44,261 nt of DNA, from NCBI RefSeq assembly GCF_028561275.1, contig NZ_JAQQTF010000008.1, forward strand, positions 1 to 44,261, written 5' to 3'. The translations under genes were made by a program, and so were the position numbers. The DNA comes from Aureisphaera galaxeae (GTDB taxonomy: Bacteria; Bacteroidota; Bacteroidia; Flavobacteriales; Flavobacteriaceae). This document shows positions 1 to 8,778 of the stretch, in pieces (position 1 is the stretch's first letter; each line of letters opens with the position of its first letter). The notes beneath the pieces are model-generated. The model was not told the DNA's origin, searched no databases, and saw only the letters and a program-made list of their open reading frames with translations.

Positions 1-1715
1 TTAGGGTTGTCTACGGCTGTCCAGTCGCTAAGGTCTCCTGTCTCGAAGCTACCGTTAAGCATGATGTCCTGTGACTGGAAGTCCCCTTCGCAAACGATCA
101 CAGGAGCTTCGGTATCTTCAACAATGATTTCATGCGTACAAGTAGCTACATTTCCTCCAGAATCAGTATAAGTCCATTCAATGGTAGAAGTTCCTACTGG
201 GAATTCGCTACCGGAAGGAAGTCCGGCAGTTTGTTCTAGGCCTCCAGCTATTTCCAGAACATACGTTCTTGCATTATTTTCATTGATGTCATTCCAAGCA
301 CCGTCACTTCTATAATGCGTGTAATCTTCATTTCCTCCAGAGTTATTCGGTTCTGAACCACCCCAGTTTGTATAGGTGACAGGAGCGCCACTTTGCCATA
401 CAAAGGTTCCTTCTACAGCAACATCGTTAAACCCAATAAATGAGTTGTTAACTCCTTCGTTGGTAATTGCATTAAATATAAATGTGTCAACCTCCGCAGA
501 GGTTACGGTTGCTACAAATCCTCCATTGGCAATTGCATCTGCAAAAGCACCTGGACCAGTGAAGTTATTATCTGAAAGGTAATAGGTTTTACCCTGGAAT
601 AGTCCCAATGTTGTAAACCCAGGAATATCTGCAGACATGATCTCAGGACAATTGTCGTTAACAACTGGAGGATCGAAAGTAACTACGGCTCCGCATATAC
701 CAGGATCGTTTCCTACGGTAATGGTATCCGTACAAGTTAATGTTGGTGCCTCCACATCGTTTACTGTAATCGTGAAGGAACAAGTAGCAGTTAAGCCGTC
801 ACTGTCGGTAACCACAAATTCTACTACATTTATTCCGACAGGGAATAAACTTCCCGATGGTAGTCCAGCGGTTTGAACAGGAACTGGATCCGGATCGTCC
901 TCATCGTCCGATACAAGTGGTGGAGCAAAACCTACTACAGCACCACAAGCTCCAGGGGTAGAATCAACAACAACATCTGAAGGGCATACGATCATAGGTA
1001 GGCCGCAATCTCCAAATTCTAAGTTGGCAACCAACTCCACATCTTGTCCTGTAGGATCTTGTAATTCTAGTCTTGTAATGGCTTCATCGCCCACAATACC
1101 CACAAAAGACGGATTGCTCCCGGTAAGTGTTATGGTGTAAGTGTCGATAAGTCCTGAATTTCCATACACACGAACATCGATGTCTCCACCATTATTGCCA
1201 TCTGCAGGGTTTCCACTTCGCAATGAAATTAGGTCAAATCCAACCTGACTTGTTGGTTGTGTAAGATTGATAATCGTGTAAGTTGTAAATGTGTTGGACC
1301 CCACGTAAGGTTCTGGATAAGGATATCCGCTCCATCCAACACCAACATAAACTACTCCGGCTCCACCGCTACGGGTGATTTCAACTCCGGGTAGAATTTC
1401 TCCAGCAGGAAAGCAACTGTCTCCTGCGGCGCTAAGTGTGTTTCCACATGTTTGAATAATTCCAGCACCTGGGCCACCGTCAAAATCCTCTAGCATAAGG
1501 GCAGGAGGAACTGCACAGGCAGCTTGAAAGGTAGGTCGGTCTGTGATCAGGGTAGAAGCCATTCGCCCCGTTTGGTTTACTACAATGGCTTCGGTTTGCG
1601 TTGTGATTGCCGGTAAATTTGAGACGGACTCATCAGCAATCACATCAGAGAAATTTTGAGCCGTCACCGTCATCGAAAGGCAAAGACCCAAAACTAATAG
1701 TAGGATTTTCTTCAT
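1..1715 (-). CDS. Secreted HYR / C-type lectin domain protein, partial (C-terminus outside window)
   Basis: The frame is open from the ATG at 1715 to the left edge (571 codons, no stop), so only the N-terminal part is present. Residues 1-20 are a signal peptide ending TVTAQ. Residues about 40-235 form a beta-rich domain starting [11 protein letters not shown] and containing an EDFDGGPG stretch, like jelly-roll lectin domains. A complete HYR (hyalin repeat, Ig-like) domain follows at about 238-324, with the hallmarks CPSDVVV, GSLFPVG and TATCSF. A second HYR begins at about 324 (DNCP at its middle) but is interrupted at about 358-490 by a C-type lectin-like domain: [34 protein letters not shown] and GAWND. 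The HYR then resumes with [14 protein letters not shown]. The visible end (FETGDLSDW) starts a carbohydrate-binding-like domain. A role as a surface or secreted glycan-binding adhesin is inferred. A T9SS tail would be expected off-window. Confidence 0.85.
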   Translation of the reverse strand, partial: MKKILLLVLGLCLSMTVTAQNFSDVIADESVSNLPAITTQTEAIVVNQTGRMASTLITDRPTFQAACAVPPALMLEDFDGGPGAGIIQTCGNTLSAAGDSCFPAGEILPGVEITRSGGAGVVYVGVGWSGYPYPEPYVGSNTFTTYTIINLTQPTSQVGFDLISLRSGNPADGNNGGDIDVRVYGNSGLIDTYTITLTGSNPSFVGIVGDEAITRLELQDPTGQDVELVANLEFGDCGLPMIVCPSDVVVDSTPGACGAVVGFAPPLVSDDEDDPDPVPVQTAGLPSGSLFPVGINVVEFVVTDSDGLTATCSFTITVNDVEAPTLTCTDTITVGNDPGICGAVVTFDPPVVNDNCPEIMSADIPGFTTLGLFQGKTYYLSDNNFTGPGAFADAIANGGFVATVTSAEVDTFIFNAITNEGVNNSFIGFNDVAVEGTFVWQSGAPVTYTNWGGSEPNNSGGNEDYTHYRSDGAWNDINENNARTYVLEIAGGLEQTAGLPSGSEFPVGTSTIEWTYTDSGGNVATCTHEIIVEDTEAPVIVCEGDFQSQDIMLNGSFETGDLSDWTAVDNP

Positions 1716-1746
1716 AATTATAAAGTTTGATAAAAAATTAGTCCCT

Positions 1747-1777
1747 CAAAAATAGCACGGAAAGAAATATCCTACAA
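1747..1777 (-). promoter_or_regulatory. Bacteroidota-type promoter for the HYR/lectin gene
   Basis: On the minus strand a TTG (1777-1775) is followed after 20 nt by TATTTTTG (1754-1747), an exact match to the TAnnTTTG -7 consensus. Transcription would start near 1740, giving a leader of about 25 nt before the ATG at 1715. Confidence 0.55.
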
Positions 1778-1847
1778 CTAATTATGGGCGCTAAAACCCT
1801 GTTTATATCGGTGAAAATGGCACTTCATCGATTTATCCCAAAAAAGC

Positions 1848-1874
1848 AAAAAAAAACCACCCAATGGGTGGTTT
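1848..1874 (-). terminator. Rho-independent terminator of htpG
   Basis: A perfect AAACCACCC / GGGTGGTTT stem (1854-1862 with 1866-1874) has a 3-nt loop. Read on the minus strand it is followed by a run of nine T (1856-1848). It lies 28 nt beyond the htpG stop codon. Confidence 0.85.
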
Positions 1875-1901
1875 CAAGTATGACGAATTTAAGTTCTCAA
1901 A

Positions 1902-3791
1902 TTACTTGATCATATCGTAGCTGCGTTTGATAAATGCAGTCAATTCTTCCCCTTTTAAAAGGTTCTTGCTTAAACGTGCCAGATCTAGTGCTTGGCTCAC
2001 CAAACGCTCCTTTTTCTTCTGTGTTTTGGTGTTTAGGATTTGTACAACCAATTCGTGATTGGTGTTTACTACGAGATTGTACATTTCTGGCATATGGCCC
2101 ATACCAAACATACCACCGCCTCCAGTTTGTTGCATCTCTTTCATGCGACGCATAAACTCAGGTTCTGTAATGATAAACGGACTGGCATTACTATCCATAG
2201 CCTCTAATTGAACCGAGAATTTTTCGGCAGGAATGGTTTCGGTAAGGAAGGTTTTTAGCGTCTCTTGCTCTTCTTCCGTAAGTTTTGAAATGGTCTCTTC
2301 TTCCTTCTTGATCAGGTTGTCGATATGATCCGAATCTACTCGTACAAATGCGGTTTTCTCATTTTCAGATTCCATTTTCTGAAGCAAATGAGGGACGATA
2401 GGGGAATCCAACAGCAAGACTTCATATCCTTTTTCCTTAGCAGCTTCTATGTAACTGTGTTGTTCTTCAACATTGGAAGCATAGAGTATCACCAATTTTT
2501 CATCCTTATCGGTTTGAAGGTCTTTCACCTTTTCCTTCAATTCTTCGAAAGTATGGTGGTTTCCATCTACCGTAGGATAGAGGGCGAATGCCTGTGCTTT
2601 TTCGAAGAACTTGTCTTCGGTGAGCATTCCGTACTCGATTACAATTTTAATGTCGTTCCATTTACTTTCGAAATCCTCGCGGTTGTCGTTGAAAAGACTC
2701 TTCAGCTTATCGGCTACCTTTCGGGTAATGTAGCTGGAAATTTTCTTCACGGCACCATCGGCTTGCAAGTAGCTTCGGGAAACGTTTAGAGGAATGTCCG
2801 GGCTATCGATCACCCCGCGAAGCATGGTAAGGAATTCAGGAACAATACCTTCTACATTATCCGTTACGAATACTTGGTTTTGATACAGTTGAATCTTATC
2901 CTTCTGCATGTTCAGATCGTTGGACATCTTTGGGAAATAAAGGATTCCGGTAAGGTTGAAAGGATAATCTACATTCAAGTGAATATTGAACAAAGGCTCT
3001 TCGAACTGCATAGGATAAAGCTCTCGGTAGAAAGCAGAGTAGTCCTTGTCTTCGAGGTCCGAAGGTGTTTTGGTCCAAGCGGGATTCGGATTGTTGATGA
3101 TGTTATCTACTTCTTGAGTAGGTGCTGGGTCGTCTTCTTTGGCGTCCTCTGGCTTTGGAAGGGTTTCCGAGCGCATTCCAAACTTAATGGGAATGGGCAT
3201 GAACTTGTTGTACTTCACCAATAGTTCGCGAATGCGTCCTTCTTCTAAAAACTCGGTCTCATCTTCTGCAATGTGAAGAATGATTTCGGTTCCACGCTCG
3301 GTTTTTTCGGCTTCTTCCAGCGTGTAGTTTGGCGATCCGTCGCAAGTCCAATGGGCCGCTGGCTCGTCCTTATAGCTTTTAGTAATGATCTCCACTTTGT
3401 CGGCAACCATAAAAGCCGAATAGAACCCAAGACCGAAATGTCCTATGATTCCTGCATCTTCTCCTTGCTTATCCTTATACTTTTCCAAGAATTCTTCGGC
3501 ACCGGAAAAAGCAATCTGATTGATATACTTTTCTACCTCTTCAGCAGTCATCCCTAAACCTTGATCCAAGATATGAAGCGTTTTATTTTCCTTATCGATT
3601 TTAACCTCGATCTGCGGATCTCCGTATTCCACTTTGGCCTCCCCAATATTGGTAAGGTGTTTCAATTTTAGGGTGGCGTCGGTAGCGTTGGAAATGAGCT
3701 CACGGAGGAAAATCTCGTGGTCACTGTATAAAAACTTTTTAATTAACGGAAAGATGTTTTCTACCGATACATTAATAGTTCCTTTACTCAT
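1902..3791 (-). CDS. htpG: Molecular chaperone HtpG (Hsp90 family)
   Basis: This 629-residue protein is the bacterial Hsp90, an ATP-dependent cytosolic chaperone that acts as a dimer on partly folded clients. The N-terminal GHKL ATPase domain shows EIFLRELISNATDA (ATP/Mg-binding Asn), DQGLGMT, and GHFGLGFYSAFMVADKV as the ATP lid. The middle domain carries LYFPK and the catalytic-loop region RGVIDSPDIPLNVSR. The C-terminal dimerisation domain follows. I chose the ATG at 3791 (MSKGTINV) because this is where family homology begins; an upstream in-frame ATG at 3842 would add 17 unrelated residues. The gene stands alone, with its own terminator downstream and a 380-nt divergent spacer upstream shared with the ketoacyl synthase gene. 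The length is normal for Bacteroidota HtpG. Confidence 0.97.
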   Translation of the reverse strand: MSKGTINVSVENIFPLIKKFLYSDHEIFLRELISNATDATLKLKHLTNIGEAKVEYGDPQIEVKIDKENKTLHILDQGLGMTAEEVEKYINQIAFSGAEEFLEKYKDKQGEDAGIIGHFGLGFYSAFMVADKVEIITKSYKDEPAAHWTCDGSPNYTLEEAEKTERGTEIILHIAEDETEFLEEGRIRELLVKYNKFMPIPIKFGMRSETLPKPEDAKEDDPAPTQEVDNIINNPNPAWTKTPSDLEDKDYSAFYRELYPMQFEEPLFNIHLNVDYPFNLTGILYFPKMSNDLNMQKDKIQLYQNQVFVTDNVEGIVPEFLTMLRGVIDSPDIPLNVSRSYLQADGAVKKISSYITRKVADKLKSLFNDNREDFESKWNDIKIVIEYGMLTEDKFFEKAQAFALYPTVDGNHHTFEELKEKVKDLQTDKDEKLVILYASNVEEQHSYIEAAKEKGYEVLLLDSPIVPHLLQKMESENEKTAFVRVDSDHIDNLIKKEEETISKLTEEEQETLKTFLTETIPAEKFSVQLEAMDSNASPFIITEPEFMRRMKEMQQTGGGGMFGMGHMPEMYNLVVNTNHELVVQILNTKTQKKKERLVSQALDLARLSKNLLKGEELTAFIKRSYDMIK

Positions 3792-4049
3792 GGTATGTTC
3801 TTTTTGAAATGTTTTCACATACCCTGACAAATAGGATACCATTCTAAATAAGGTGACAGGATGTCATTTTCAACTGCAAAACAGGCATTTTTCGGGGGAA
3901 AACGGGTGATTTGCAATATTTTAACATATTTTGTTTAATAAAAATATAAAAAGTTTAAACAAAATTTCCTATCTTTACCTAGTAAATAAATAGGGAATTG
4001 CTGTGAATAAGTAATTTTTTTCTATTATTTATTGGTTAGGTTGTTTAGT

Positions 4050-4080
4050 AAGGGTGCTGTGGTGGCACCCTTGTCTTTTT
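4050..4080 (+). terminator. Strong hairpin terminator upstream of the fabH-like gene
   Basis: A perfect 8-bp stem AAGGGTGC / GCACCCTT (4050-4057 with 4065-4072) with a 7-nt loop is followed by GTCTTTTT. There is no plus-strand gene upstream of it for it to terminate, so it ends either a short untranslated RNA or an attenuated leader of the following gene. Confidence 0.7.
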
Positions 4081-4116
4081 AACTTTTATGCGCGCATAGT
4101 ATATGCGGCTTAAAAA

Positions 4117-4148
4117 TTTCCCTCCTCTAAGGTGAATATGTATCTTTC
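4117..4148 (+). promoter_or_regulatory. Candidate promoter for the fabH-like gene
   Basis: TTTC (4117-4120) is followed after 20 nt by TATCTTTC (4141-4148), a near match to TAnnTTTG. It ends 23 nt before the ATG, in the usual place for flavobacterial genes. The -33 box is weak. Confidence 0.35.
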
Positions 4149-4171
4149 CGTCTTGAAATAAAAAGCAGCGT

Positions 4172-5179
4172 ATGTTTACTTCAAAAATATCAGGTCTGGG
4201 ACACTACGTTCCAGAAAATGTGGTTACCAACGACGACCTTTCTAAACTCATGGATACGAACGATGCCTGGATACAGGAGCGTACGGGAATTAAAGAGCGA
4301 AGGCATATTAAGAAAGGAGACGGTAACTCCACTTCCATTATGGGTGTAAAAGCTGCTAATATAGCTCTGGAAAGGGCAGGGCTAACTTCCGATGATATTG
4401 ATTTTATCATATTTGCTACCCTAAGTCCGGACATGTACTTTCCCGGAGGAGGAGTTCAGGTGCAGGATCTCATGGGAATGGGAACCGTTCCAGCCTTGGA
4501 CGTACGAAATCAGTGTAGCGGATTTGTATATGCTATTTCGGTAGCCGATCAGTTTGTGAAAACAGGTATGTACAAGCATGTATTGGTGATTGGGAGTGAA
4601 AACCATAGTGGTGGCTTGGATATGACTACCCGCGGTAGGGGCGTATCTGTAATTTTTGGCGATGGCGCCGGAGCGGCAGTAGTATCACGCAGTGATTCTG
4701 ATGAGGGTGGAATCTTGTCCACACATTTGCACAGTGAAGGAAAGCACAAGGATGAATTGGCTTTACAAGGCCCTAGTACGGGGAAATGGGTTCCCGAAAT
4801 CATTGCTGAAAACCCGCAAGATGATATTCCTTATTATCCCTATATGAATGGGCAATTTGTGTTTAAAAATGCCGTGGTTCGTTTTTCTGAAGTAATCATG
4901 GAAGGATTACAGGCCAACGGACTTTCGGTAAGCGACATCGATATGCTGATTCCGCATCAGGCCAATTTGAGGATCTCCCAGTTCATTCAGAAGAAATTTC
5001 AATTGTCCGATGATCGGGTGTTCAATAACATTCAGAAATACGGTAATACGACCGCAGCATCCATTCCTATTGCCTTAACCGAGGCTTGGGAAGCAGGAAA
5101 GATAAAGAAAGGGGATCTGGTCGTATTGGCAGCCTTTGGTAGTGGCTTCACTTGGGGAAGTGCTATTATACGCTGGTAA
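4172..5179 (+). CDS. Beta-ketoacyl-ACP synthase III (FabH family)
   Basis: This 335-residue condensing enzyme of the KAS III class joins an acyl-CoA starter to malonyl-ACP in the cytosol. The triad is complete: Cys115 in RNQCSGFVYAI, His262 in LIPHQANLRI and Asn292 in QKYGNTTAASIP. The thiolase-fold signatures FGDGAGAAVV (about 162-171) and the C-terminal GSGFTWGSAIIRW are present. It is not in an rpmF-fabH or accBC context, so it may be a second KAS III used for branched or specialised lipids rather than the main initiator; that is inference. It is monocistronic, bounded by the terminator at 5201 and the candidate promoter at 4117. Confidence 0.9.
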   Translation: MFTSKISGLGHYVPENVVTNDDLSKLMDTNDAWIQERTGIKERRHIKKGDGNSTSIMGVKAANIALERAGLTSDDIDFIIFATLSPDMYFPGGGVQVQDLMGMGTVPALDVRNQCSGFVYAISVADQFVKTGMYKHVLVIGSENHSGGLDMTTRGRGVSVIFGDGAGAAVVSRSDSDEGGILSTHLHSEGKHKDELALQGPSTGKWVPEIIAENPQDDIPYYPYMNGQFVFKNAVVRFSEVIMEGLQANGLSVSDIDMLIPHQANLRISQFIQKKFQLSDDRVFNNIQKYGNTTAASIPIALTEAWEAGKIKKGDLVVLAAFGSGFTWGSAIIRW

Positions 5180-5200
5180 CGAATTGGATAACGATACAAT

Positions 5201-5237
5201 AAAGGGCCGTCCACAACTCGAGGACGGCCCTTTTTTT
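5201..5237 (+). terminator. Terminator of the fabH-like gene
   Basis: A perfect 12-bp stem (5201-5212 with 5222-5233, AAAGGGCCGTCC and its complement) with a 9-nt loop is followed by a T run to 5237. It starts 21 nt after the stop codon. Confidence 0.92.
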
Positions 5238-5327
5238 CTCCACCGAAAACTCCCCAGCTTTCCGTGCTATTTATGGTAAAACTAATGCTTGGCTCGCTGA
5301 TAAAACATCCCCAATAGTGGGTATATT

Positions 5328-5359
5328 TAAAAAAGAAAGCTCCCCAAACGAGGGGAGCT
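5328..5359 (-). terminator. Terminator for the TonB-linked barrel gene (minus strand)
   Basis: Stem AGCTCCCC / GGGGAGCT (5338-5345 with 5352-5359), followed on the minus strand by TTTCTTTTTT (complement of 5337-5328). It lies 160 nt beyond the stop at 5520, so the mRNA would carry a long, AT-rich 3' UTR. The 340-nt spacer 5180-5519 otherwise holds only this and the convergent terminator at 5201. Confidence 0.75.
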
Positions 5360-5519
5360 CTTATAACCTAATAACTTTTTAATGTGGTAGAATGGCTAAT
5401 TCAAATAAACTATAAAACTTTTATTAGGTGATTCCTACTTATATAGACTCTATATATAACTAAATGTTTCACTTTAAATTTCGTTTTAACTTAAATATAA
5501 CATTTTGTTAATCAGTCTA

Positions 5520-8057
5520 CTAGAAAATTCCACCACTGCCGGATTTTTCGTCATTATCACGACGTTTTCTGGACTTAGCTCTGTATTTCCCTCCACCAAA
5601 ACGGTAGGCAAGGCTTACATTCACCGTATTACTTTCCCAGTTAAACGCTCCCGTTTGTACGTAAGGTAGTTCCCCTTCGAACCCAAACTGCATGGTATCG
5701 AAGATATCGTTGTAGTTAAGACTGAAGGTTCCTCTTCCTTCCCACAAGTTCACTCGGGCTCCCACATTCACAAAATACATGGGTTCCAAGGTGAATTGAA
5801 GGGTTCTCGATTCCCCGCGGTAGAAACCGAAGGCAGATAGGGTTAAAACTTTGTTTACCCTAAAGTTGTTGAACATACGTACATTCCACTGAAGGTTGTC
5901 CACTTCGAACCTTTCGGAAATAATATCATCGGCAGTTGGATTGTCCTGAGTGGCCAATCGCTCACTGATTCCTTTTTGAGTTTGGTTGAACAAGTCGAAA
6001 CTAGCACTGAAACTCCACCATTTGGTAGCTCGGTAGTTACTAGACACTTCAAGCCCGTAAGCTGAAGTGTTTTCGAAGTTGTCATAGGTAAGGATTACCT
6101 TGTTCAAATCTGTTCTGTCCACAAATAGGGCACGGTTAATTTCATCCTCAATAATTCTATAGAAAACCCCAGCGGTAATACTTCCCTTACCTAAGTTTCT
6201 GGTGTAATTCGTTTCAAAAGAATTGGTGAACTGAGGAATTAGGCTGGTCTTACCAAAAGAGGAAATCCTTGGGGTACTCCACTCACGAATTGGGTTGATC
6301 TGCTCCAATCCGGGACGGTCTACACGACGGCTATAACTTAACTGAAACTGATTCTTTTCAGAAGGTGTATAGGTTACGAAAGCCGATGGATATACTTGGA
6401 AATAATCGTTTGTGAAATTCTTCAAGATATCATCGCCATCGCGAGTAACTTGTACTCCAGGGTCGGTATCTACATTGGTGAGATCATCCGTTACAATTCC
6501 TGGCTCATAAGATTCCTTGGTATCTGCTACAACATCTACCATCTCAGCTCTTGCACCTACCTGTACACTGAATTTTTCCCAGCTTTTTCCGTAGGTAAAA
6601 TAGGCAGAATAAATATCACGCTGGTAATCGAAATCGGTACTAGGACCACTTACCAAAGCTCCTTCCACATTGAATGGATTAATTACCTGCTGATCGGTCG
6701 TTCTTCCAATTTCCGAATTGAACAAACGTGCTTCCAATCCCAATTCCAATTTTGTAGACTCTGTCAATGGGTTTACATAATCCAAGTTGATCGTAAGTCG
6801 ATCTCTTTCCGTATCGATGAAATCTTCATAGTTCGGACTGCTTGGGTTGTTTCCGGCAAAATCGAAATCGGCATCCTCTTCATTATCGAAAATATTGTAG
6901 TCCGCTTCCAACTCAAGATTGTGTCCTTCCTTGGCAAAATCTACCTTGTAGTTGAAGTTGTATTGCCCTGACATATTATCGCTTTCCTGAAGGAATAATT
7001 GAGACTCACTGAAGTTAGCATCCTGAAAATCTACAATATCGGTAACCCCTTCGGTTGCACCTTCGAAGAAATTCTGATTGGTGAAAAAGGAAATGGTGTT
7101 CTTATCGTTCAAATAGAAGTCTACTCCCAGCTTCACCAGGTTGGACTGATTATCGTCCAAGAATTCGAAAAGTTGCTCTGTATCATCTCCTGGACGCAAA
7201 ATGTTTCCGAAATTTTCGTTTTTCGAAGTATTATGCCCCCAGTTTCCATAGAAGTTCAATTTACCGTTACGGTAGTTCATATCGATGGAAGAGTTGAACT
7301 TAGGCTGCTCTTCGTACGTAAATGCAACATTTGCGTTTCCGTTGAAACCGATATTTACGTTTTTATGAAGGATAATGTTTACAATACCACTCATCCCTTC
7401 TGGATTGTACTTTGCCGAAGGATTAGTGATCAATTCAATTTGCTTTATAGAGGTAGATGGGATTTGCTTTAACAACTGGGCAATAGGCACGTTGGTCAAC
7501 TTTCCATCTACCATAACACGAACATTGCTGTTTCCTCGTAAGGAAAGCACCCCAGTTTGTTGATCTACACTTACAGAAGGCAAATTGTTCATGATATCGG
7601 CAGCGGTAGGACCGCTAGTCGTAAGATCTTTACCTACCGTGATTACCTTTCTGTCCAGTTTTTGTTGAATGGTTGTTCTTTCAGCAGTAACGGTTACTTC
7701 GTCCAAGGCTTCCACATCTTCCTCTAACATAATACTACCTAGGTCTACGTTACGATTTCGTCTCGAAATATCTATTTCTACCGAATAGGTTTTGTAACCT
7801 ATATATTGAATAACAACACGACTTTTCCCTTCTGGAATGTCTTTGATGGTGAATTTCCCGTTATCGTCTGTAACCCCACCGGTAATGATTTCTCCTTGGA
7901 TGGTTTGTACAGCAACAGTTACATAGGGAATGGGTTCGTTCAGGTTTTTGTCTATCACAGTTCCTGTGATTTTTCCAATTTTATCCGCTGCTGGATCTTC
8001 TGCGGCAAAAGAGGTAAGGCCCACGAACAAGGCCATTAAAAGCACAAAATGTCTCAT
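5520..8057 (-). CDS. Outer-membrane TonB-dependent receptor-like protein with carboxypeptidase-regulatory domain
   Basis: 845 residues. A signal peptide (1-18, ending TSFA) is followed by a carboxypeptidase-regulatory-like domain (about 27-110: GKITGTVIDKNLNEPIPYV, VVIQYIGYKTY), a plug domain (about 140-230: PTAADIMNNLPSVSVD, VRVMVDGK, EGMSGIVNIIL) and a 22-strand-type barrel of the OMP_b-brl_3 kind to the C-terminus. No TonB box is obvious. The last 25 residues are a basic, Gly-rich tail (RAKSRKRRDND, GSGGIF), common in this subfamily. The ligand is unknown: no SusD partner is adjacent, which argues against a glycan-uptake pair and fits the group often annotated simply as outer-membrane beta-barrel proteins. 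It is monocistronic. Confidence 0.9.
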   Translation of the reverse strand: MRHFVLLMALFVGLTSFAAEDPAADKIGKITGTVIDKNLNEPIPYVTVAVQTIQGEIITGGVTDDNGKFTIKDIPEGKSRVVIQYIGYKTYSVEIDISRRNRNVDLGSIMLEEDVEALDEVTVTAERTTIQQKLDRKVITVGKDLTTSGPTAADIMNNLPSVSVDQQTGVLSLRGNSNVRVMVDGKLTNVPIAQLLKQIPSTSIKQIELITNPSAKYNPEGMSGIVNIILHKNVNIGFNGNANVAFTYEEQPKFNSSIDMNYRNGKLNFYGNWGHNTSKNENFGNILRPGDDTEQLFEFLDDNQSNLVKLGVDFYLNDKNTISFFTNQNFFEGATEGVTDIVDFQDANFSESQLFLQESDNMSGQYNFNYKVDFAKEGHNLELEADYNIFDNEEDADFDFAGNNPSSPNYEDFIDTERDRLTINLDYVNPLTESTKLELGLEARLFNSEIGRTTDQQVINPFNVEGALVSGPSTDFDYQRDIYSAYFTYGKSWEKFSVQVGARAEMVDVVADTKESYEPGIVTDDLTNVDTDPGVQVTRDGDDILKNFTNDYFQVYPSAFVTYTPSEKNQFQLSYSRRVDRPGLEQINPIREWSTPRISSFGKTSLIPQFTNSFETNYTRNLGKGSITAGVFYRIIEDEINRALFVDRTDLNKVILTYDNFENTSAYGLEVSSNYRATKWWSFSASFDLFNQTQKGISERLATQDNPTADDIISERFEVDNLQWNVRMFNNFRVNKVLTLSAFGFYRGESRTLQFTLEPMYFVNVGARVNLWEGRGTFSLNYNDIFDTMQFGFEGELPYVQTGAFNWESNTVNVSLAYRFGGGKYRAKSRKRRDNDEKSGSGGIF

Positions 8058-8136
8058 TGTTTTGATTGTTTAGTTTGTTTTTTGTTTGATGATGGTTGTT
8101 GCTTTCATTTACAGTTTGGTTAGTTCCCGCAAAATC

Positions 8137-8170
8137 TGAAAGTAATGCACATATGACGTTTCAGGCCAAA
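8137..8170 (-). promoter_or_regulatory. Candidate promoter of the TonB-linked barrel gene
   Basis: On the minus strand TTTG (8170-8167) is separated by 22 nt from TACTTTCA (8144-8137), close to TTTG-N19-TAnnTTTG. The leader would be about 75-80 nt. A second -7-like box, TAACTTTG (8336-8329), lies further upstream without a good -33 element. Confidence 0.4.
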
Positions 8171-8209
8171 TCGTGTTACACTTTGGGCATTACTTTAACG
8201 TTTATTAAC

Positions 8210-8237
8210 AAAAAAACCCGAGGTCTAGAACCCCGGG
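8210..8237 (-). terminator. Minus-strand terminator between the symporter and the TonB-linked barrel gene
   Basis: Stem CCCGGGGT / ACCTCGGG as read on the minus strand (8237-8230 with 8224-8217, one G-U pair), loop of 5 nt, followed by seven T (8216-8210). On the plus strand the wobble becomes an A-C mismatch and there is no T run, so it is a minus-strand signal. It could stop transcripts reading out of the symporter gene across the CoA-binding gene, or act as an attenuator if the upstream -7 box at 8336 is used. The rest of the 361-nt spacer 8058-8418 holds a 14-bp palindrome at 8297-8310 and no gene. Confidence 0.65.
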
Positions 8238-8418
8238 CTTTCTTCACTGCTATTATTAACACTAACCATCAACGTAAAAAATTCACAGTAAAGAATTAGA
8301 AATATTTCTATACTATAGACGGTGGTATCAAAGTTATGTTACATCAAAGTTTCATTTTAACGTAGTTTTAGGATTTCGCTTCCAGCGTTAAGTTGTACTT
8401 TTCAGAAAAATTAATTAC

Positions 8419-8778
8419 ATGAAAAAGACCTTGGTGCTAGGCGCCAGTACCAATCCTTCCAGATATTCCAATTTGGCGATCCACCGCTTGGTTGAAAAAG
8501 GAGAACCTGTAGTGGCTTTTGGACTAAGGGAAGGTGACGTAGCAGGAATTCCCATAACCAACGAAAAAGAATCGTTCGAAGATGTGGATACCATCACCTT
8601 ATATGTAGGACCCAAACATCAACCCGATTACTACGATTATATCATTTCACTACAACCGAAACGGGTTATTTTCAATCCGGGCACGGAAAACCCCGAATTC
8701 TACAGCGTATTACGGGAACAGGATATTGAAGTAGAAGTGGCGTGTACCTTAGTTCTTTTGGGAACGAATCAATACTAA
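8419..8778 (+). CDS. CoA-binding domain protein (YccU-like)
   Basis: 119 residues, almost wholly one Rossmann-type CoA_binding_2 domain. It opens with the nucleotide-binding turn [12 protein letters not shown] and continues with [16 protein letters not shown], then [13 protein letters not shown] and [11 protein letters not shown]. Family members are small cytosolic proteins of uncertain role that resemble the CoA-binding half of succinyl-CoA synthetase but lack its catalytic parts. Its 3' end overlaps the convergent symporter gene by 30 nt, and no terminator lies between them. Confidence 0.88.
   Translation: MKKTLVLGASTNPSRYSNLAIHRLVEKGEPVVAFGLREGDVAGIPITNEKESFEDVDTITLYVGPKHQPDYYDYIISLQPKRVIFNPGTENPEFYSVLREQDIEVEVACTLVLLGTNQY

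Larger units (their letters stand above)
3792..4171. other. 380-nt divergent spacer between htpG and the fabH-like gene
   Basis: No gene is visible. From 3915 to 4020 it is very AT-rich. A TATCTTTA box (3970-3977) resembles a Bacteroidota -7 element without a convincing -33. A strong plus-strand terminator lies at 4050-4080, a 12-bp palindrome (TATGCGCGCATA) at 4087-4098, and a second -7-like box at 4141-4148. The first box plus the terminator could delimit a short RNA of about 95 nt. Confidence 0.5.

Noticed and set aside
4087-4098. Perfect 12-bp palindrome TATGCGCGCATA as operator; likewise 8297-8310 (14 bp), 37933-37944 and 41538-41547
   Set aside because: About ten perfect 12-bp palindromes and two or three 14-bp ones are expected by chance in 44 kb; position alone is not enough.
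5259-5272. A 14-nt word (TTTCCGTGCTATTT) shared with the promoter at 1750-1763, as a regulon motif
   Set aside because: By rough count several 14-nt matches are expected by chance between two places in a window this size, and the second copy lacks a downstream gene.
6396-7472. Two plus-strand ORFs (191 and 157 codons) opposite the TonB-linked barrel gene
   Set aside because: They lie wholly antisense to a strong coding frame, have biased low-information composition and no recognisable domain or promoter; they are shadows of the minus-strand codon pattern.
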